Positions 1 to 7,152 are shown, counted from the first letter of the stretch. The stretch is DNA of 38,434 bases from Chloroflexota bacterium (GCA_009692845.1 SHYK01000009.1:1-38434); one strand, 5' to 3'. Numbers and translations: made by a program. The notes: generated by a model not told the origin, from the letters alone.

Positions 1-72
1 CAATGCGACGTGGAAATCACCGTGAGACGGCAAGGGAACGCTTCTGGTCACGTTACGGTGATCGCGGCATAG
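1..72 (+). CDS. 3' end of a truncated reading frame, unidentified
   Basis: Frame 1 is open from the window edge to a TAG at 70-72 and reads as 23 residues of alternating beta-type character (DVEITVRRQGNASGHVTVIAA). The pattern faintly resembles the last strand of hotdog-fold or MaoC-like proteins, but the piece is too short to name. It may equally be chance, since no start is visible inside the window. Confidence is low. Confidence 0.22.
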   Translation, partial: QCDVEITVRRQGNASGHVTVIAA

Positions 73-342
73 TGTCCGGAATAAGCTGAGGAGGCCAACA
101 CTGCGTGGCTGCGAGCCCCAATAATGGGGTGATTCACGCCTGCGTTCGTGGTTGGCGTGCCCCCGAGAACCAAATGATGAAGTCCAAGTTGCCCGGAAAA
201 CAGCCAAGCAAGCTAATCAGGGGCCTGGCCTAACCGTACTCCGATTTCCTCTTGGTCGACTGAGGCCTGACGCTGCGGAGACTAGACTGAGGACGGCCAC
301 CCCGCGAGCGACACAGCCGACCACTCCCGGGCAAACTCCAGC

Positions 343-510
343 ATGGCGTTCTTCGACCTGTTCTTTGGGCTGCGCGGCCTATTCGACTACCAGAAGTACT
401 TTCTCCCCGGGTACCATGCTCTCGGCCTGACTGACTTGACGGCAGAGATTGCCGGGCAGCGAATAGAGACTTTTCTTCAGCGAGCTTTATTCTCCGAGAG
501 AGGCAAGTGA
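343..510 (+). CDS. small hypothetical protein, 55 aa
   Basis: An ATG at 343 opens 55 codons ending in TGA at 508-510. The start of the product reads MAFFDLFFGLRGLFDYQKYF. The N-terminal part is rich in aromatic residues and leucine, and the C-terminal half (ending LFSERGK) looks amphipathic. Codon usage looks coding. I do not recognise a family. There is no convincing Shine-Dalgarno sequence, and the gene lies in a region full of broken genes, so it may be the surviving end of a larger gene rather than an independent one. Confidence 0.35.
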   Translation: MAFFDLFFGLRGLFDYQKYFLPGYHALGLTDLTAEIAGQRIETFLQRALFSERGK

Positions 511-564
511 TGCGGACCGGTGAGGTTATGGCGATGGATAGTTGCAGGCGACCAGGAGGGATGA

Positions 565-686
565 ATGGACGCTGAAGAAACCGCGGACATCGTGGTTATC
601 GGATTTGAAGCGGCCGGCGCCGCCGCGGCCGTTGGCTCGACGCCCTTGACGTGCGCGATCTCTGGGAACACCGTATCGGGGAGTGA
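565..686 (+). pseudogene. 5' fragment of an FAD-dependent flavoprotein gene (copy 1), joined to a foreign tail
   Basis: An ATG at 565, preceded by AGGAGGG, starts an acidic leader and then a dinucleotide-binding beta-alpha-beta motif (ADIVVIGFEAAGAAAA). This is typical of the first 20-25 residues of fumarate-reductase or ketosteroid-dehydrogenase-like flavoproteins. The canonical GxGxxG is altered, with Glu where the second Gly should be. Homology stops at about 631. From there a different frame looks coding (WLDALDVRDLWEHRIGE, stop at 684-686), as if the 5' end of one gene was joined to the 3' end of another. A second copy of the same 5' module lies at 3809. The rest of the enzyme is missing, so no activity is expected. 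Confidence 0.6.
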
Positions 687-1016
687 CCTGGCGGTCCCGC
701 AGGGAACCGGTTTGACGAGAAGCGATTGCCGTTGGTCACTCGTCTGAGGCCGGGTTCGGCAACGCCGCAGGTCTTTCCCCCCGACACGGCACCCACCCAT
801 CATCAGGCGGCTATATAGGCAGTGAAATCTATGAAGGATGTCGTTTGGTGCGCATCTAAACACCGCTAGATTCGCGGGGAGCACCCCCGTCTCTCGCCTT
901 GAGCAGGGCCTCCAAACGAATTACTATGCGTTTCAGCTTATAGATTTTTTACTATAGATTTTTAGCTCCCTCATGATTAGGTGGGATGTGAGCGGACACG
1001 GCTGCGGAAGACGGGA
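687..1016. other. non-coding gap before the MATE gene
   Basis: About 330 bases in which I see no convincing gene. It contains an AT-rich direct repeat at 939-963, listed separately, which is the most likely place for a promoter of the MATE gene that follows. Open frames here on either strand look like chance frames. Confidence 0.4.
939..963. repeat. AT-rich direct repeat, 11 bp twice with a 14-bp period
   Basis: The sequence TATAGATTTTT occurs at 939-949 and again at 953-963, in the only strongly AT-rich spot of this GC-rich neighbourhood. It lies about 55-80 bases upstream of the chosen MATE start. It could contain a promoter -10 element or bind a protein. Only the repeat itself is observed. 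Confidence 0.6.
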
Positions 1017-2522
1017 ATGAATAGAGTCGATCAGGACGCTGCGGCCCTCCCTGGAGCCGCCACCGAGGTCAATCCGGCACCGAGTAACGGACAGGGCCCG
1101 GCTGTAGCCGTCACCTCCGCCGTTAGCAAAAGACGACCAGGCCAAGGACGGGGCGGGGGGCGCTCGGCCTACGCCACCCGCGACCTGACCTCGGGGAGCA
1201 TCCCAAAGAATTTGATCTTCCTGGCCTGGCCCCAGTATATCGAGGGCCTCTTGCGAGTGGTCGACCAGATCGCGGACCTGGTTTGGGCCGGGTTCCTCGG
1301 CCATCGAGCCATCGCTGGCATGGGAGCGGCCCAACAGTGGTCCCAGCTCGGCTTTACGGCCCGCCAGGGGCTGGACACGAGCATGCGAGCGATGGTGTCC
1401 CGGGCTATCGGCATGCAAGATACCGCTCTCGCGAACCGAGTCGTTATCCACTCGATTCTCCTGACGCTTGGCTACTCACTGGTGCTCAGCCTGGTGGGTA
1501 TCTTCTTTACCGAGGTGCTGCTCCGGGTGACCGGCATTTCCGAGGGAGTGATCGCCGAAGGCGCTGCGTATATGCGTATCCAGTTCGTGAGCCAGGCCAC
1601 GATCGGCCTGCAAATGCTCATGGGCAACTCCCTGGCCGCCGCTGGCGACACTCTTACCCCGCTCAAGTCCAGCCTCGTCTCCCGGTTGGTCCATATTTTC
1701 CTCAGCCCCGCCCTGGTGTTTGGCCTGTTTGGCTTGCCAGCGATCGGTCTCCCGGGCGCGGCTCTGGCGAATGCGATCGCGCATGTCCTTGCGATCGGTG
1801 TGCTGCTTTGGGTGCTGCTGCGCGGGACCTCCCGGCTCCACCTCACCTTGCGCGGGTTCCACTTTGACTCGACAGTTCTCCGGCAGCTGCTCAAGATCGG
1901 TCTACCCGCGTCGGTGAATGGAATGGAGCGGTCGGTCGCGCAGCTGTTCATCTTGGTCCTGGTCGCTCCGTTTGGCGATCTCACGGTCGCCGCCTACACC
2001 CTCAGTCGACGAGTCGAGATGTTGGGCCAGGCCGGTGGCATGGGGCTTGGAAATGCCGCTGGAACCATCGTGGGCCAGAGTATTGGGGCCGGCAAGCCGG
2101 AGCGGGCCAAGACCACCATCCTGTGGGCGGCCGGTTTGGGCATGGCGGCAAAGAGCATTTTTGCCTCGATACTGCTGCTGTTCCCTACTGCCATCCTGCT
2201 GGTCTTCACCCGCGACGCGGACCTGATCGACATCGCGCTGCCATGGGTCATGATTCTCGCCCTGGGGATGGTGCCCACCGGGCTGAACCAGGCGTTCAAC
2301 CAGTCCTTCCAAACCGCGGGCGCCACCCTCTTTGTCATGCTCGGGACTCTCGGCCTAATGTGGGGAATCGAGCTGCCTCTCGCCTTTGTCCTGTCCAAGT
2401 ACACCGAGCTTGGCCCGCTGGGAGTAGCCTGGGGGATGATTGTCCCCATGCTCTTCCGCCCGTTCATCAATATTCCCTACTATCTCTCCGGCCGCTGGCT
2501 CCGCATCCGGGTCTTTAGTTAG
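1017..2522 (+). CDS. MATE-family multidrug/Na+ (or H+) efflux protein
   Basis: A protein of about 501 residues with roughly twelve hydrophobic segments after a 60-residue basic, low-complexity N-terminus. The first membrane segment (NLIFLAWPQYIEGLLRVVDQ) and the internally repeated 'GAALANAIAH' and 'GAGKPERAK' loops are typical of the MatE fold, which exports cationic drugs or metabolites in exchange for Na+ or H+ at the cytoplasmic membrane. The frame is open from a GTG at 981, but the ATG at 1017 is the better start. Neither has a strong ribosome site. It stands alone, with no regulator next to it, so the substrate cannot be inferred. The family call is firm and the specificity unknown. Confidence 0.88.
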   Translation: MNRVDQDAAALPGAATEVNPAPSNGQGPAVAVTSAVSKRRPGQGRGGGRSAYATRDLTSGSIPKNLIFLAWPQYIEGLLRVVDQIADLVWAGFLGHRAIAGMGAAQQWSQLGFTARQGLDTSMRAMVSRAIGMQDTALANRVVIHSILLTLGYSLVLSLVGIFFTEVLLRVTGISEGVIAEGAAYMRIQFVSQATIGLQMLMGNSLAAAGDTLTPLKSSLVSRLVHIFLSPALVFGLFGLPAIGLPGAALANAIAHVLAIGVLLWVLLRGTSRLHLTLRGFHFDSTVLRQLLKIGLPASVNGMERSVAQLFILVLVAPFGDLTVAAYTLSRRVEMLGQAGGMGLGNAAGTIVGQSIGAGKPERAKTTILWAAGLGMAAKSIFASILLLFPTAILLVFTRDADLIDIALPWVMILALGMVPTGLNQAFNQSFQTAGATLFVMLGTLGLMWGIELPLAFVLSKYTELGPLGVAWGMIVPMLFRPFINIPYYLSGRWLRIRVFS

Positions 2523-2734
2523 CCCAAGCCCCAGACGCGCCGGACACTCTCGCGGGAGCCATACCGTTGAGACTGGGCGGGCCAGCTTTCTCCAACCCTA
2601 GGCCCGGCTGGCAGTGATTTACAATGGCGGTGACGGCAACCCTACTCACCACCCCACGAAATGCGCTCTCTGACAGGAAACCTCCGAGCGCGCCGCCCCT
2701 CTAGAATGCGAGCCATGCAGTCCACGGTGACCAT

Positions 2735-3439
2735 GTGAACACGGGCCAGAGTAAGCTAGCTGTCGTTGTTGGCCTCGTCTTCCTGATTGGGTTTTACAAG
2801 CTGGCGGTCGATAGCCCGCTGCTTGAATGGCTCAGAGCCACAGTGCAGCTGGCCGGCCCCTGGGCGCCGCTCGCTTACGTGGCGCTGCGCTCATCTACCT
2901 ACATAGTCGCGCCGGTTTCGTTGCCCGGCATTGAGCTCATGGGCGGCCTGCTATTCGGCTTGGTGCCAGGAACCATGCTCTCTCTTGTAGGACAGACCCT
3001 CGGCGGCTCGGTCAATTTTTGGCTGGCCCGAGCGCTCGGTCGTCGTGGGGTCGAGCGGCTGCTCGGAAAGAAGGCCACACTCCGCATCGACGAATTGCAC
3101 GACCGTGCGCAAGGATGGAAGGGACTACTTTTCGCCCGACTCATGATCCCCGGGTACGATTTCTTGAGCTACGTGGTCGGGCTCACCCCGCTCCGCTTTT
3201 ACCACTACGTCTGGGTCACGGCTCTGGGCGGCATTCCCTCTACCGCGTTCAACGTGGCCCTCGGGCCAACTCTGCTGGAAAATCCATTGTGGTTCTTCGC
3301 CCTGTCGCTGGCCATGGGCGCTCTCGTCACTATCGTCATGCTCACCCAGCAGAGAATCACGACCGGAAAGTGGAAGCTCCCATACGTGCAACCGAACGAA
3401 CCAGCGCGCTCACAGGAATTACCTTCTCCCCGGAACTAG
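2735..3439 (+). CDS. VTT-domain (TVP38/TMEM64, DedA-like) membrane protein
   Basis: A protein of 234 residues with five to six hydrophobic segments. After an N-terminal anchor comes the conserved core of the VTT (formerly SNARE-associated) domain: a 'VAPVSLPGIELMGGLLFG' re-entrant-type segment, then GxxLGGSVNFWLARALGRR, and an 'FARLMIPGYDFLSYVVGLTP' segment. Members of this superfamily act as lipid scramblases or flippases, or in membrane homeostasis. The exact job here is unknown. The start is GTG at 2735; a possible -10 (TACAAT) lies near 2621. Its stop codon overlaps that of the opposing ABC-exporter relic. It is intact, unlike its downstream neighbours. Confidence 0.85.
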   Translation: MNTGQSKLAVVVGLVFLIGFYKLAVDSPLLEWLRATVQLAGPWAPLAYVALRSSTYIVAPVSLPGIELMGGLLFGLVPGTMLSLVGQTLGGSVNFWLARALGRRGVERLLGKKATLRIDELHDRAQGWKGLLFARLMIPGYDFLSYVVGLTPLRFYHYVWVTALGGIPSTAFNVALGPTLLENPLWFFALSLAMGALVTIVMLTQQRITTGKWKLPYVQPNEPARSQELPSPRN

Positions 3440-3560
3440 GGGCGGCTGCCGACCTCGACGACGCGGGAGCCAGCGAGTGCAACGACAAGGTCGGCCATGG
3501 CACAGTGCTGAAGCGGTGCGAGACGAGAATCGTGACCCGGCCGTTGGCGTCGGGGTATGC
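3436..3560 (-). pseudogene. C-terminal relic of an ABC exporter ATPase, frameshifted
   Basis: Read on the minus strand, one frame gives GRVTILVSHRFSTV, the beta strand and H-loop histidine of an ABC ATPase. A second frame then gives AMADLVVALAGSRVVEVGSRP, the standard continuation ('ADxIvvLxxGrivExG') up to a stop at 3436-3438. The two halves belong together but are in different frames, with the shift near 3500. Upstream, frame 1 is closed by a stop at 3561-3563. Walker A, signature and Walker B are absent. This is the last forty or so residues of an MsbA-type multidrug or lipid exporter, and clearly dead. Only its tail overlaps the stop of the VTT gene. Confidence 0.65.
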
Positions 3561-3808
3561 CTATGAATGCGTGCCGGCGACCATCCCGAATCGGAGTGCC
3601 GGCAATAACGAAATGATCAGATGATTGCGAAGGTTCAGGATCTTGAATCTTCAAGGCGCGCTACACCCGGACGAGCCGGGCGAGAATCCATCTTACGCTC
3701 ATCAGCGTGTACGATCCTACTACTCGAAATATCTGGACTCACCCGTATCAACCGACGGCCGGACTACCTGTTGAGCCTGCGTTGCGATTCGCGTGCACGG
3801 AGGTCTGA
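3561..3808. other. gap without recognisable gene
   Basis: This stretch lies between the ABC-exporter relic and the second flavoprotein fragment. I see no gene in it on either strand. The last bases (GGAGG before 3809) are the intact ribosome binding site of the flavoprotein fragment. Confidence 0.35.
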
Positions 3809-3943
3809 ATGACTGCTGAAGAAACCGCGGACATCGTGATTATCGGATTTGGAGCCGCCGGCGCCGCCGCGGCCATCACCGCCTACGATCTCGGGGCCAA
3901 GCTGTCGGGTTCGGGCTCTTCAAAAGCACGGATGCAGGCTTGA
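3809..3943 (+). pseudogene. 5' fragment of an FAD-dependent flavoprotein gene (copy 2)
   Basis: An ATG at 3809 behind a good GGAGG encodes an acidic leader and a canonical Rossmann motif, IVIIGFGAAGAAAAITAYDL, followed by GAK. This is the opening of a fumarate-reductase/KstD-like FAD enzyme. Normal family sequence ends at about 3900, just where 'VLVLEK' would be expected. The frame then runs into unrelated sequence and stops at 3941-3943. The following sequence belongs to a beta-propeller gene read in another frame. Compared with copy 1 at 565, the first 66 bases differ at about six positions, so the two derive from paralogues or diverged duplicates rather than a recent duplication. Confidence 0.65.
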
Positions 3944-4305
3944 ACTGGCAGGAGCTGCCCATCCCTTTCCGAACGATCGTGACGGGACTGTCCGTCGGCG
4001 GCATTCCTGAAACGCTGTATGTCGGGACCGAGCAAGGGCTGACTGGCACGTCGGACGGAGGTCAGACCTTCGCTCAACTCCGGGCGATTAATGGCACAGC
4101 GCCCATCACAGCGGTAGGCGCCGTCCCCGGCAGTCCCATTATCTACGTCGGTACCGGGCGGGGCCTCTCTCGCAGCGACGACGGCGGGGCGACCTGGAGC
4201 AAGACCGACTTCGGTGGCTCAGTTGCAGCACTGGCCGTCGAGCCCACGAGCCCGGATAGGGTTGCACTCGTGGACCCACAGGGCGGCCTCTATCGGAGCC
4301 GATAG
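3913..4305 (+). pseudogene. C-terminal fragment of a BNR/VPS10-type beta-propeller protein
   Basis: Frame 1 from 3913 reads GLFKSTDAGLNWQELPI and continues to a stop at 4303-4305, about 130 residues. Three copies of the Asp-box (BNR) signature are visible: STDAGLNW, TSDGGQTF and SDDGGATW. Each precedes a beta-sheet blade with 'tLYVGTeqGL' or 'IIYVGTGRGLSRS' strands. Such blades form sialidase-like or photosystem-stability-factor-like propellers, usually secreted. The N-terminal blades and signal peptide are missing because the sequence begins inside the flavoprotein fragment. A TTG at 3940 could start translation, but two to three blades alone are unlikely to fold. Confidence 0.6.
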
Positions 4306-4418
4306 GCAGCTTCAGAATCACTGGCCGCGGGTGGCTCCCTTCCTGACGTGATGTGGGCGCGGGCGGAGGCGTGCCTCGTCGCCGCTTCGTTTGGGCTCAG
4401 GAACGCGAGCCCTTGCTC

Positions 4419-4940
4419 TTAGTGCCCCCCGTGACCCGGTGCGGCGGGTGGCGTGCTTCCGGCCGGGCAGGAAACGCTGGGGTTGAAGTCGTCGAAGGGC
4501 CCGCTGGGATTGTCGACAAACCAGAAATGCAGGGCATAGTGGTCGTAGTCGACGCCGGGGTGCGCGGAGAGCTTGGCGAAGGTCCGTTCGAAAAGACGGG
4601 GAGCCTGAGACACGGCATCCGCGACGACCTCGTATTCGACCCCCAGCACGTTGCCCTGAGCGTCGAACATGAACGCTTGTGGCCGCTCGGCGCTGATGGG
4701 GCCCCGCAGGAGGGTCTCATTCGTGCTATGAAAACCCATAGCGCCACGAGATGCGGAGGCTCCTAATGAAGCGGCATCAAGACAGTATTGGTCTCGTCCG
4801 TAGCCGTCGCTGGCCGCCTGGCTCAAGGTGTAGGAGGAAAAGCGTTGTTTGACGGCCTGGGCTTCCGGCGGAACCGAGACGCTCGCTGCGCACGCGCTGA
4901 TTAGGGGAAGTATTAACGTGCAAAGGAGTAGTTTGCGCAA
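4419..4940 (-). CDS. hypothetical lipoprotein, 173 aa
   Basis: The protein begins MRKLLLCTLILPLISACAAS, a signal peptide ending in a lipobox (LISAC), so it should be lipid-anchored at Cys17 outside the membrane. The start is TTG at 4940, chosen because AAGGAG lies seven bases upstream. The mature part has no motif I can name. It contains two further cysteines (YCLDA and VSCPAG), a central 'RPQAFMFDAQGNVLGVEYEVV' stretch and a 'HPGVDYDHYALHFWFVDNPSG' stretch rich in His, Asp and Tyr. It ends in a Gly/His/Pro tail. No operon partner is evident. The sequence is intact, despite the broken genes around it. Confidence 0.7.
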   Translation of the reverse strand: MRKLLLCTLILPLISACAASVSVPPEAQAVKQRFSSYTLSQAASDGYGRDQYCLDAASLGASASRGAMGFHSTNETLLRGPISAERPQAFMFDAQGNVLGVEYEVVADAVSQAPRLFERTFAKLSAHPGVDYDHYALHFWFVDNPSGPFDDFNPSVSCPAGSTPPAAPGHGGH

Positions 4941-4962
4941 TCGAAAGCTCCTTCATAGAAGA

Positions 4963-5130
4963 TCAAATGGCGTGTGAGAGTAAGCGAGAAGGGAGCAGGC
5001 GGAGCATGCCCCGCACCCGCTGAAAGTTGTCCAGGGTGGCGAGCTTGTCGTTCAAGGTGGCCATCAGCTCAGGATGGAAGGGGTACCCGTTCCGCAGCTC
5101 CGCGACACGGTCTCCAAGAACCTGACCATA
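4963..5130 (-). pseudogene. C-terminal relic of a DUF499-type AAA+ ATPase
   Basis: The minus frame reads VAELRNGYPFHPELMATL followed by NDKLATLDNFQRVRGMLRLL. This matches the conserved 'YPFHPELixvLxxrxgtLpxFQRTRGvLRLLa' segment of large DUF499 ATPases, which accompany DUF1156 methyltransferases and other phage-defence genes. The frame continues upstream to 5259 but that part is arginine-rich and not family-like, and the stop comes soon after the motif. Only about 55 residues of a protein normally near 1,000 residues long remain. It lies about 175 bases from the 3' end of tRNA-Arg, which suggests the remains of an integrated defence island. Confidence 0.55.
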
Positions 5131-5306
5131 AGGTCGTCCCCTGTGCGTGCGGCTGGGCTCCCGAGTTGCGCCAACACTACCGCGTCGGCCTCCTGGGCGC
5201 CGAAACTTGAGAGTGTCAGTTAGAGTGTCTTTTTTCGAGCTGGGTCGATAACCGCTCACCCGTTCTACTCATTCCTAGTCACAGAGACCTAAAGACAGGC
5301 GTTAAC

Positions 5307-5382
5307 TGGTACCCCCGGCGCGACTCGAACGCGCGACACACGGTTTAGGAAACCGATGCTCTATCCTCTGAGCTACGGGGGC
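5307..5382 (-). tRNA. tRNA-Arg (anticodon CCU)
   Basis: On the minus strand the sequence folds as a standard cloverleaf. The acceptor stem is GCCCCCG paired with CGGGGGT, with a GCTC D stem and an anticodon loop TTCCTAA carrying CCU. The T arm contains GTTCGAGTC. The 3' CCA is encoded (5307-5309). It decodes AGG. The region on its 3' side (lower coordinates) holds decayed mobile or accessory genes, consistent with use as an integration site, although I found no second copy of its 3' end within the window. Confidence 0.95.
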
Positions 5383-5567
5383 TCGACCGCTCCCCGGGCC
5401 GCTTCCATCCGTCCCGTGATCGGTGGAAACGCCAGGTCGAGACGCCTTCGAGTATATCCGGCCCACCTCAAAAGCGTCCGACCTCTTCGAGCCGGCTCCA
5501 CGCCCCCAGGCTACCGTCAACGCTTTTCATTCAGGATCACCGCAGCGATAACCGGGTTGCAGCTCGC

Positions 5568-5739
5568 ATGACCCGGGGTTGGCAGCGCTCTCGGCGCACA
5601 CTCGGTTGGCCAGCCTGGTCGCCTCGGCATAAGCGCCTTAGTCGCGGGCATCCCCGTGGCGACGATCGGATCCACCCTCGCTCAGCCCGCCTCCGACCCG
5701 ATTAACAAGAATCAGCACGTCGTCATCATCATGCAGTAG
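5568..5739 (+). pseudogene. N-terminal relic of a secreted phosphoesterase (phospholipase C/acid phosphatase family)
   Basis: An ATG at 5568 starts a basic stretch (MTRGWQRSRRTLG). The frame then shifts and continues as a hydrophobic signal-like segment, GIPVATIGSTLAQPASDPIN, followed by KNQHVVIIMQ. Secreted phosphoesterases characteristically begin, after the signal peptide, with '(I)xHVVxxMQENRSFDHYFG'. Here the reading stops at a TAG (5737-5739) exactly where ENRSFDH should begin, and the following sequence is unrelated. The gene has therefore lost everything except its signal peptide and first strand. Confidence 0.5.
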
Positions 5740-5790
5740 AGCGCCCCGGGGAGTCCTGAACCTGAGCGGCCGCGATCCCGGTAGCTGCGT

Positions 5791-6537
5791 CTATGGGTGG
5801 CGGAAGATCTGGGCGTAGGTCGTGGAGCCACGGGCATCGATGACCGCGCCGACCGCGAGATAGTCGAAGTCGTACTGCAGGATGTTGGCCCGGTGGGTGG
5901 GGCTCTCCATCAGGGCCGTTTCGGCCCTCATCGGGAGTGTGGCGTCTGAGCCGCCCAGTCGGACCAGATTCTCACCCGCCCTCCGGTAGGCGATGCCGGA
6001 GTCGTTGAGGAGGACGACGAAATCGAGCCGCCCGAAGGCGTCGTAGTGATTGAGGCTCGACTGGTCGAGTTGGGCTCGGGCCCGCTCGCGGGCGATCGGC
6101 AGGAGGTCGGGAGCGAACTGAACAACGTCCAGGCCATTTCGGGCGCGGTCGGAGTTGACGAGGTCGAACAGGGCCAACTCCTTCACGGTTGCGAGGAGGG
6201 GCGGATCCGGAGTCGGCCGGGTGTTTGCCGCTAAGACGTCCAGGGGAGTGGCGTCGCCGGGCGCAGCCTCATCATCCGCTGACCGGGCATCCGCTTGCGA
6301 ATCCAGAACCTCGTTCACCAACCCCTCGGCCCTCGTGCCCGCCCTTTCGATTCGGGTCAGTTGAGGGGTCATAAATTTCCAGGTCGTGGGACCGGGGGTG
6401 CGGGACACCGCGGGGAGGCTCACGAGACTAGATGGATCGAGCGAGGCATCCGATGGAACAACCGGAGCCTGGAAGAGGGGGGCCAGGATCAACCACACGA
6501 GGATTCCGCTAGAGCGCGAAGTGCCGTGAAACTGCAT
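5791..6537 (-). CDS. secreted CAP-domain (SCP/YkwD-like) protein
   Basis: A protein of 248 residues from the ATG at 6537, preferred over upstream starts because AGGGG lies seven bases before it and a signal segment (SGILVWLILAPLF) follows immediately. A linker of about 90 residues leads to a CAP domain in the C-terminal 125 residues: LFDLVNSDRARNGL, the LNHYDAFGRLD loop, an AGENLVRLG motif and SPTHRANILQYDFDYLAVG before the last strands. The metal/active-site histidines of the fold are present in 'HYDAF' and 'THRANIL'. Bacterial CAP proteins are extracellular and often linked to cell envelopes or sporulation, but the reaction is unknown. A monocistronic gene is likely. Confidence 0.85.
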   Translation of the reverse strand: MQFHGTSRSSGILVWLILAPLFQAPVVPSDASLDPSSLVSLPAVSRTPGPTTWKFMTPQLTRIERAGTRAEGLVNEVLDSQADARSADDEAAPGDATPLDVLAANTRPTPDPPLLATVKELALFDLVNSDRARNGLDVVQFAPDLLPIARERARAQLDQSSLNHYDAFGRLDFVVLLNDSGIAYRRAGENLVRLGGSDATLPMRAETALMESPTHRANILQYDFDYLAVGAVIDARGSTTYAQIFRHP

Positions 6538-6673
6538 CTGCGTCCCCTGTAACGCCCAGGCCGAGCGCATCATGACCTGCGCATGAGTCCTCAAGCGAAC
6601 CAATGCCCGAAAGAACGCCCCGTTTAAACCAGCGTTACGAAAACTAGGGGGATCTGGAGCGAACTCGGGGCGA

Positions 6674-7111
6674 TCAGGCGCCGGGGCGCTCCTGCACGGT
6701 GTTGGCGTTGGCGCGCACCCGATCCACTCGCACGGCCACCGCGAAACCTTCGCCGTTCGGAGTTCGGGCCGCCTCCTGGGGGATCACCTTCGCCCGGATC
6801 GCGTCGCGCATCGGCCCTTCCTTGTGGAACTCGGCCTTGCCATAGAAGCGGAGATTGAGCCGTCGCTCGCCGTTGCGATAGAGCATCACGATGTTGGGGT
6901 TGTCGGCGACCTGGGCGATCTGCTCGGCCAGGGCCCGTTCCCACCAGGCGATGTGGTCTCCATCGAAGATCATCATGCTGCCCTTGAAGGCGATGTCCGG
7001 GCAGCCGTCCTTGTCGGCACTCGCCAGGACGCAGGGGCTGCCTTCCTCCAAGCCTTTGTTGACCGCTTCTTCCCATTCGAGCAGGTTGATCGGCTTGGCC
7101 GGCTCGCTCAT
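6674..7111 (-). CDS. FMN-binding split-barrel (pyridoxamine 5'-phosphate oxidase-like) protein
   Basis: A protein of 145 residues that starts with ATG five bases after AGGTG. Its order of elements fits the PNPOx-like split barrel: an N-terminal helix (LLEWEEAVNKGLEEG), a strand pair 'PCVLASADKDGCPDIAFKGS', 'IAWWERALAEQIAQVADNP' and an 'IVMLYRNGERRLNLRFYGKAE' strand. Such small proteins bind FMN or F420 and reduce diverse substrates. True PdxH phosphate-binding residues are not evident, so this is probably a general flavin/deazaflavin reductase rather than vitamin B6 biosynthesis. Its upstream neighbour on the same strand is the AEC transporter, 41 bases away, so the two could be co-transcribed. 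Confidence 0.8.
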   Translation of the reverse strand: MSEPAKPINLLEWEEAVNKGLEEGSPCVLASADKDGCPDIAFKGSMMIFDGDHIAWWERALAEQIAQVADNPNIVMLYRNGERRLNLRFYGKAEFHKEGPMRDAIRAKVIPQEAARTPNGEGFAVAVRVDRVRANANTVQERPGA

Positions 7112-7152
7112 CTTTCACCTCGCATGCGTCAAATGTGCCTGATGGGTGGGAA

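Noticed and set aside
152-430. Open frame of 92 codons overlapping the 55-codon gene
   Set aside because: Composition is Pro/Arg/Thr-rich without pattern. The overlapping frame at 343 looks more like coding sequence.
477-884. Minus-strand frame of 135 codons opposite the flavoprotein fragment
   Set aside because: It is the antisense of the FAD-binding fragment and shows no family features.
4963-5306. A working BREX- or DUF499-type defence system
   Set aside because: Only a short C-terminal block of the ATPase is left and no methyltransferase, helicase or nuclease partner is intact in the window.
5290-5390. Duplicate attachment site for tRNA-Arg
   Set aside because: I looked for a second copy of the T-arm and acceptor sequence in 1-5,300 and found none. 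It may lie outside the window.
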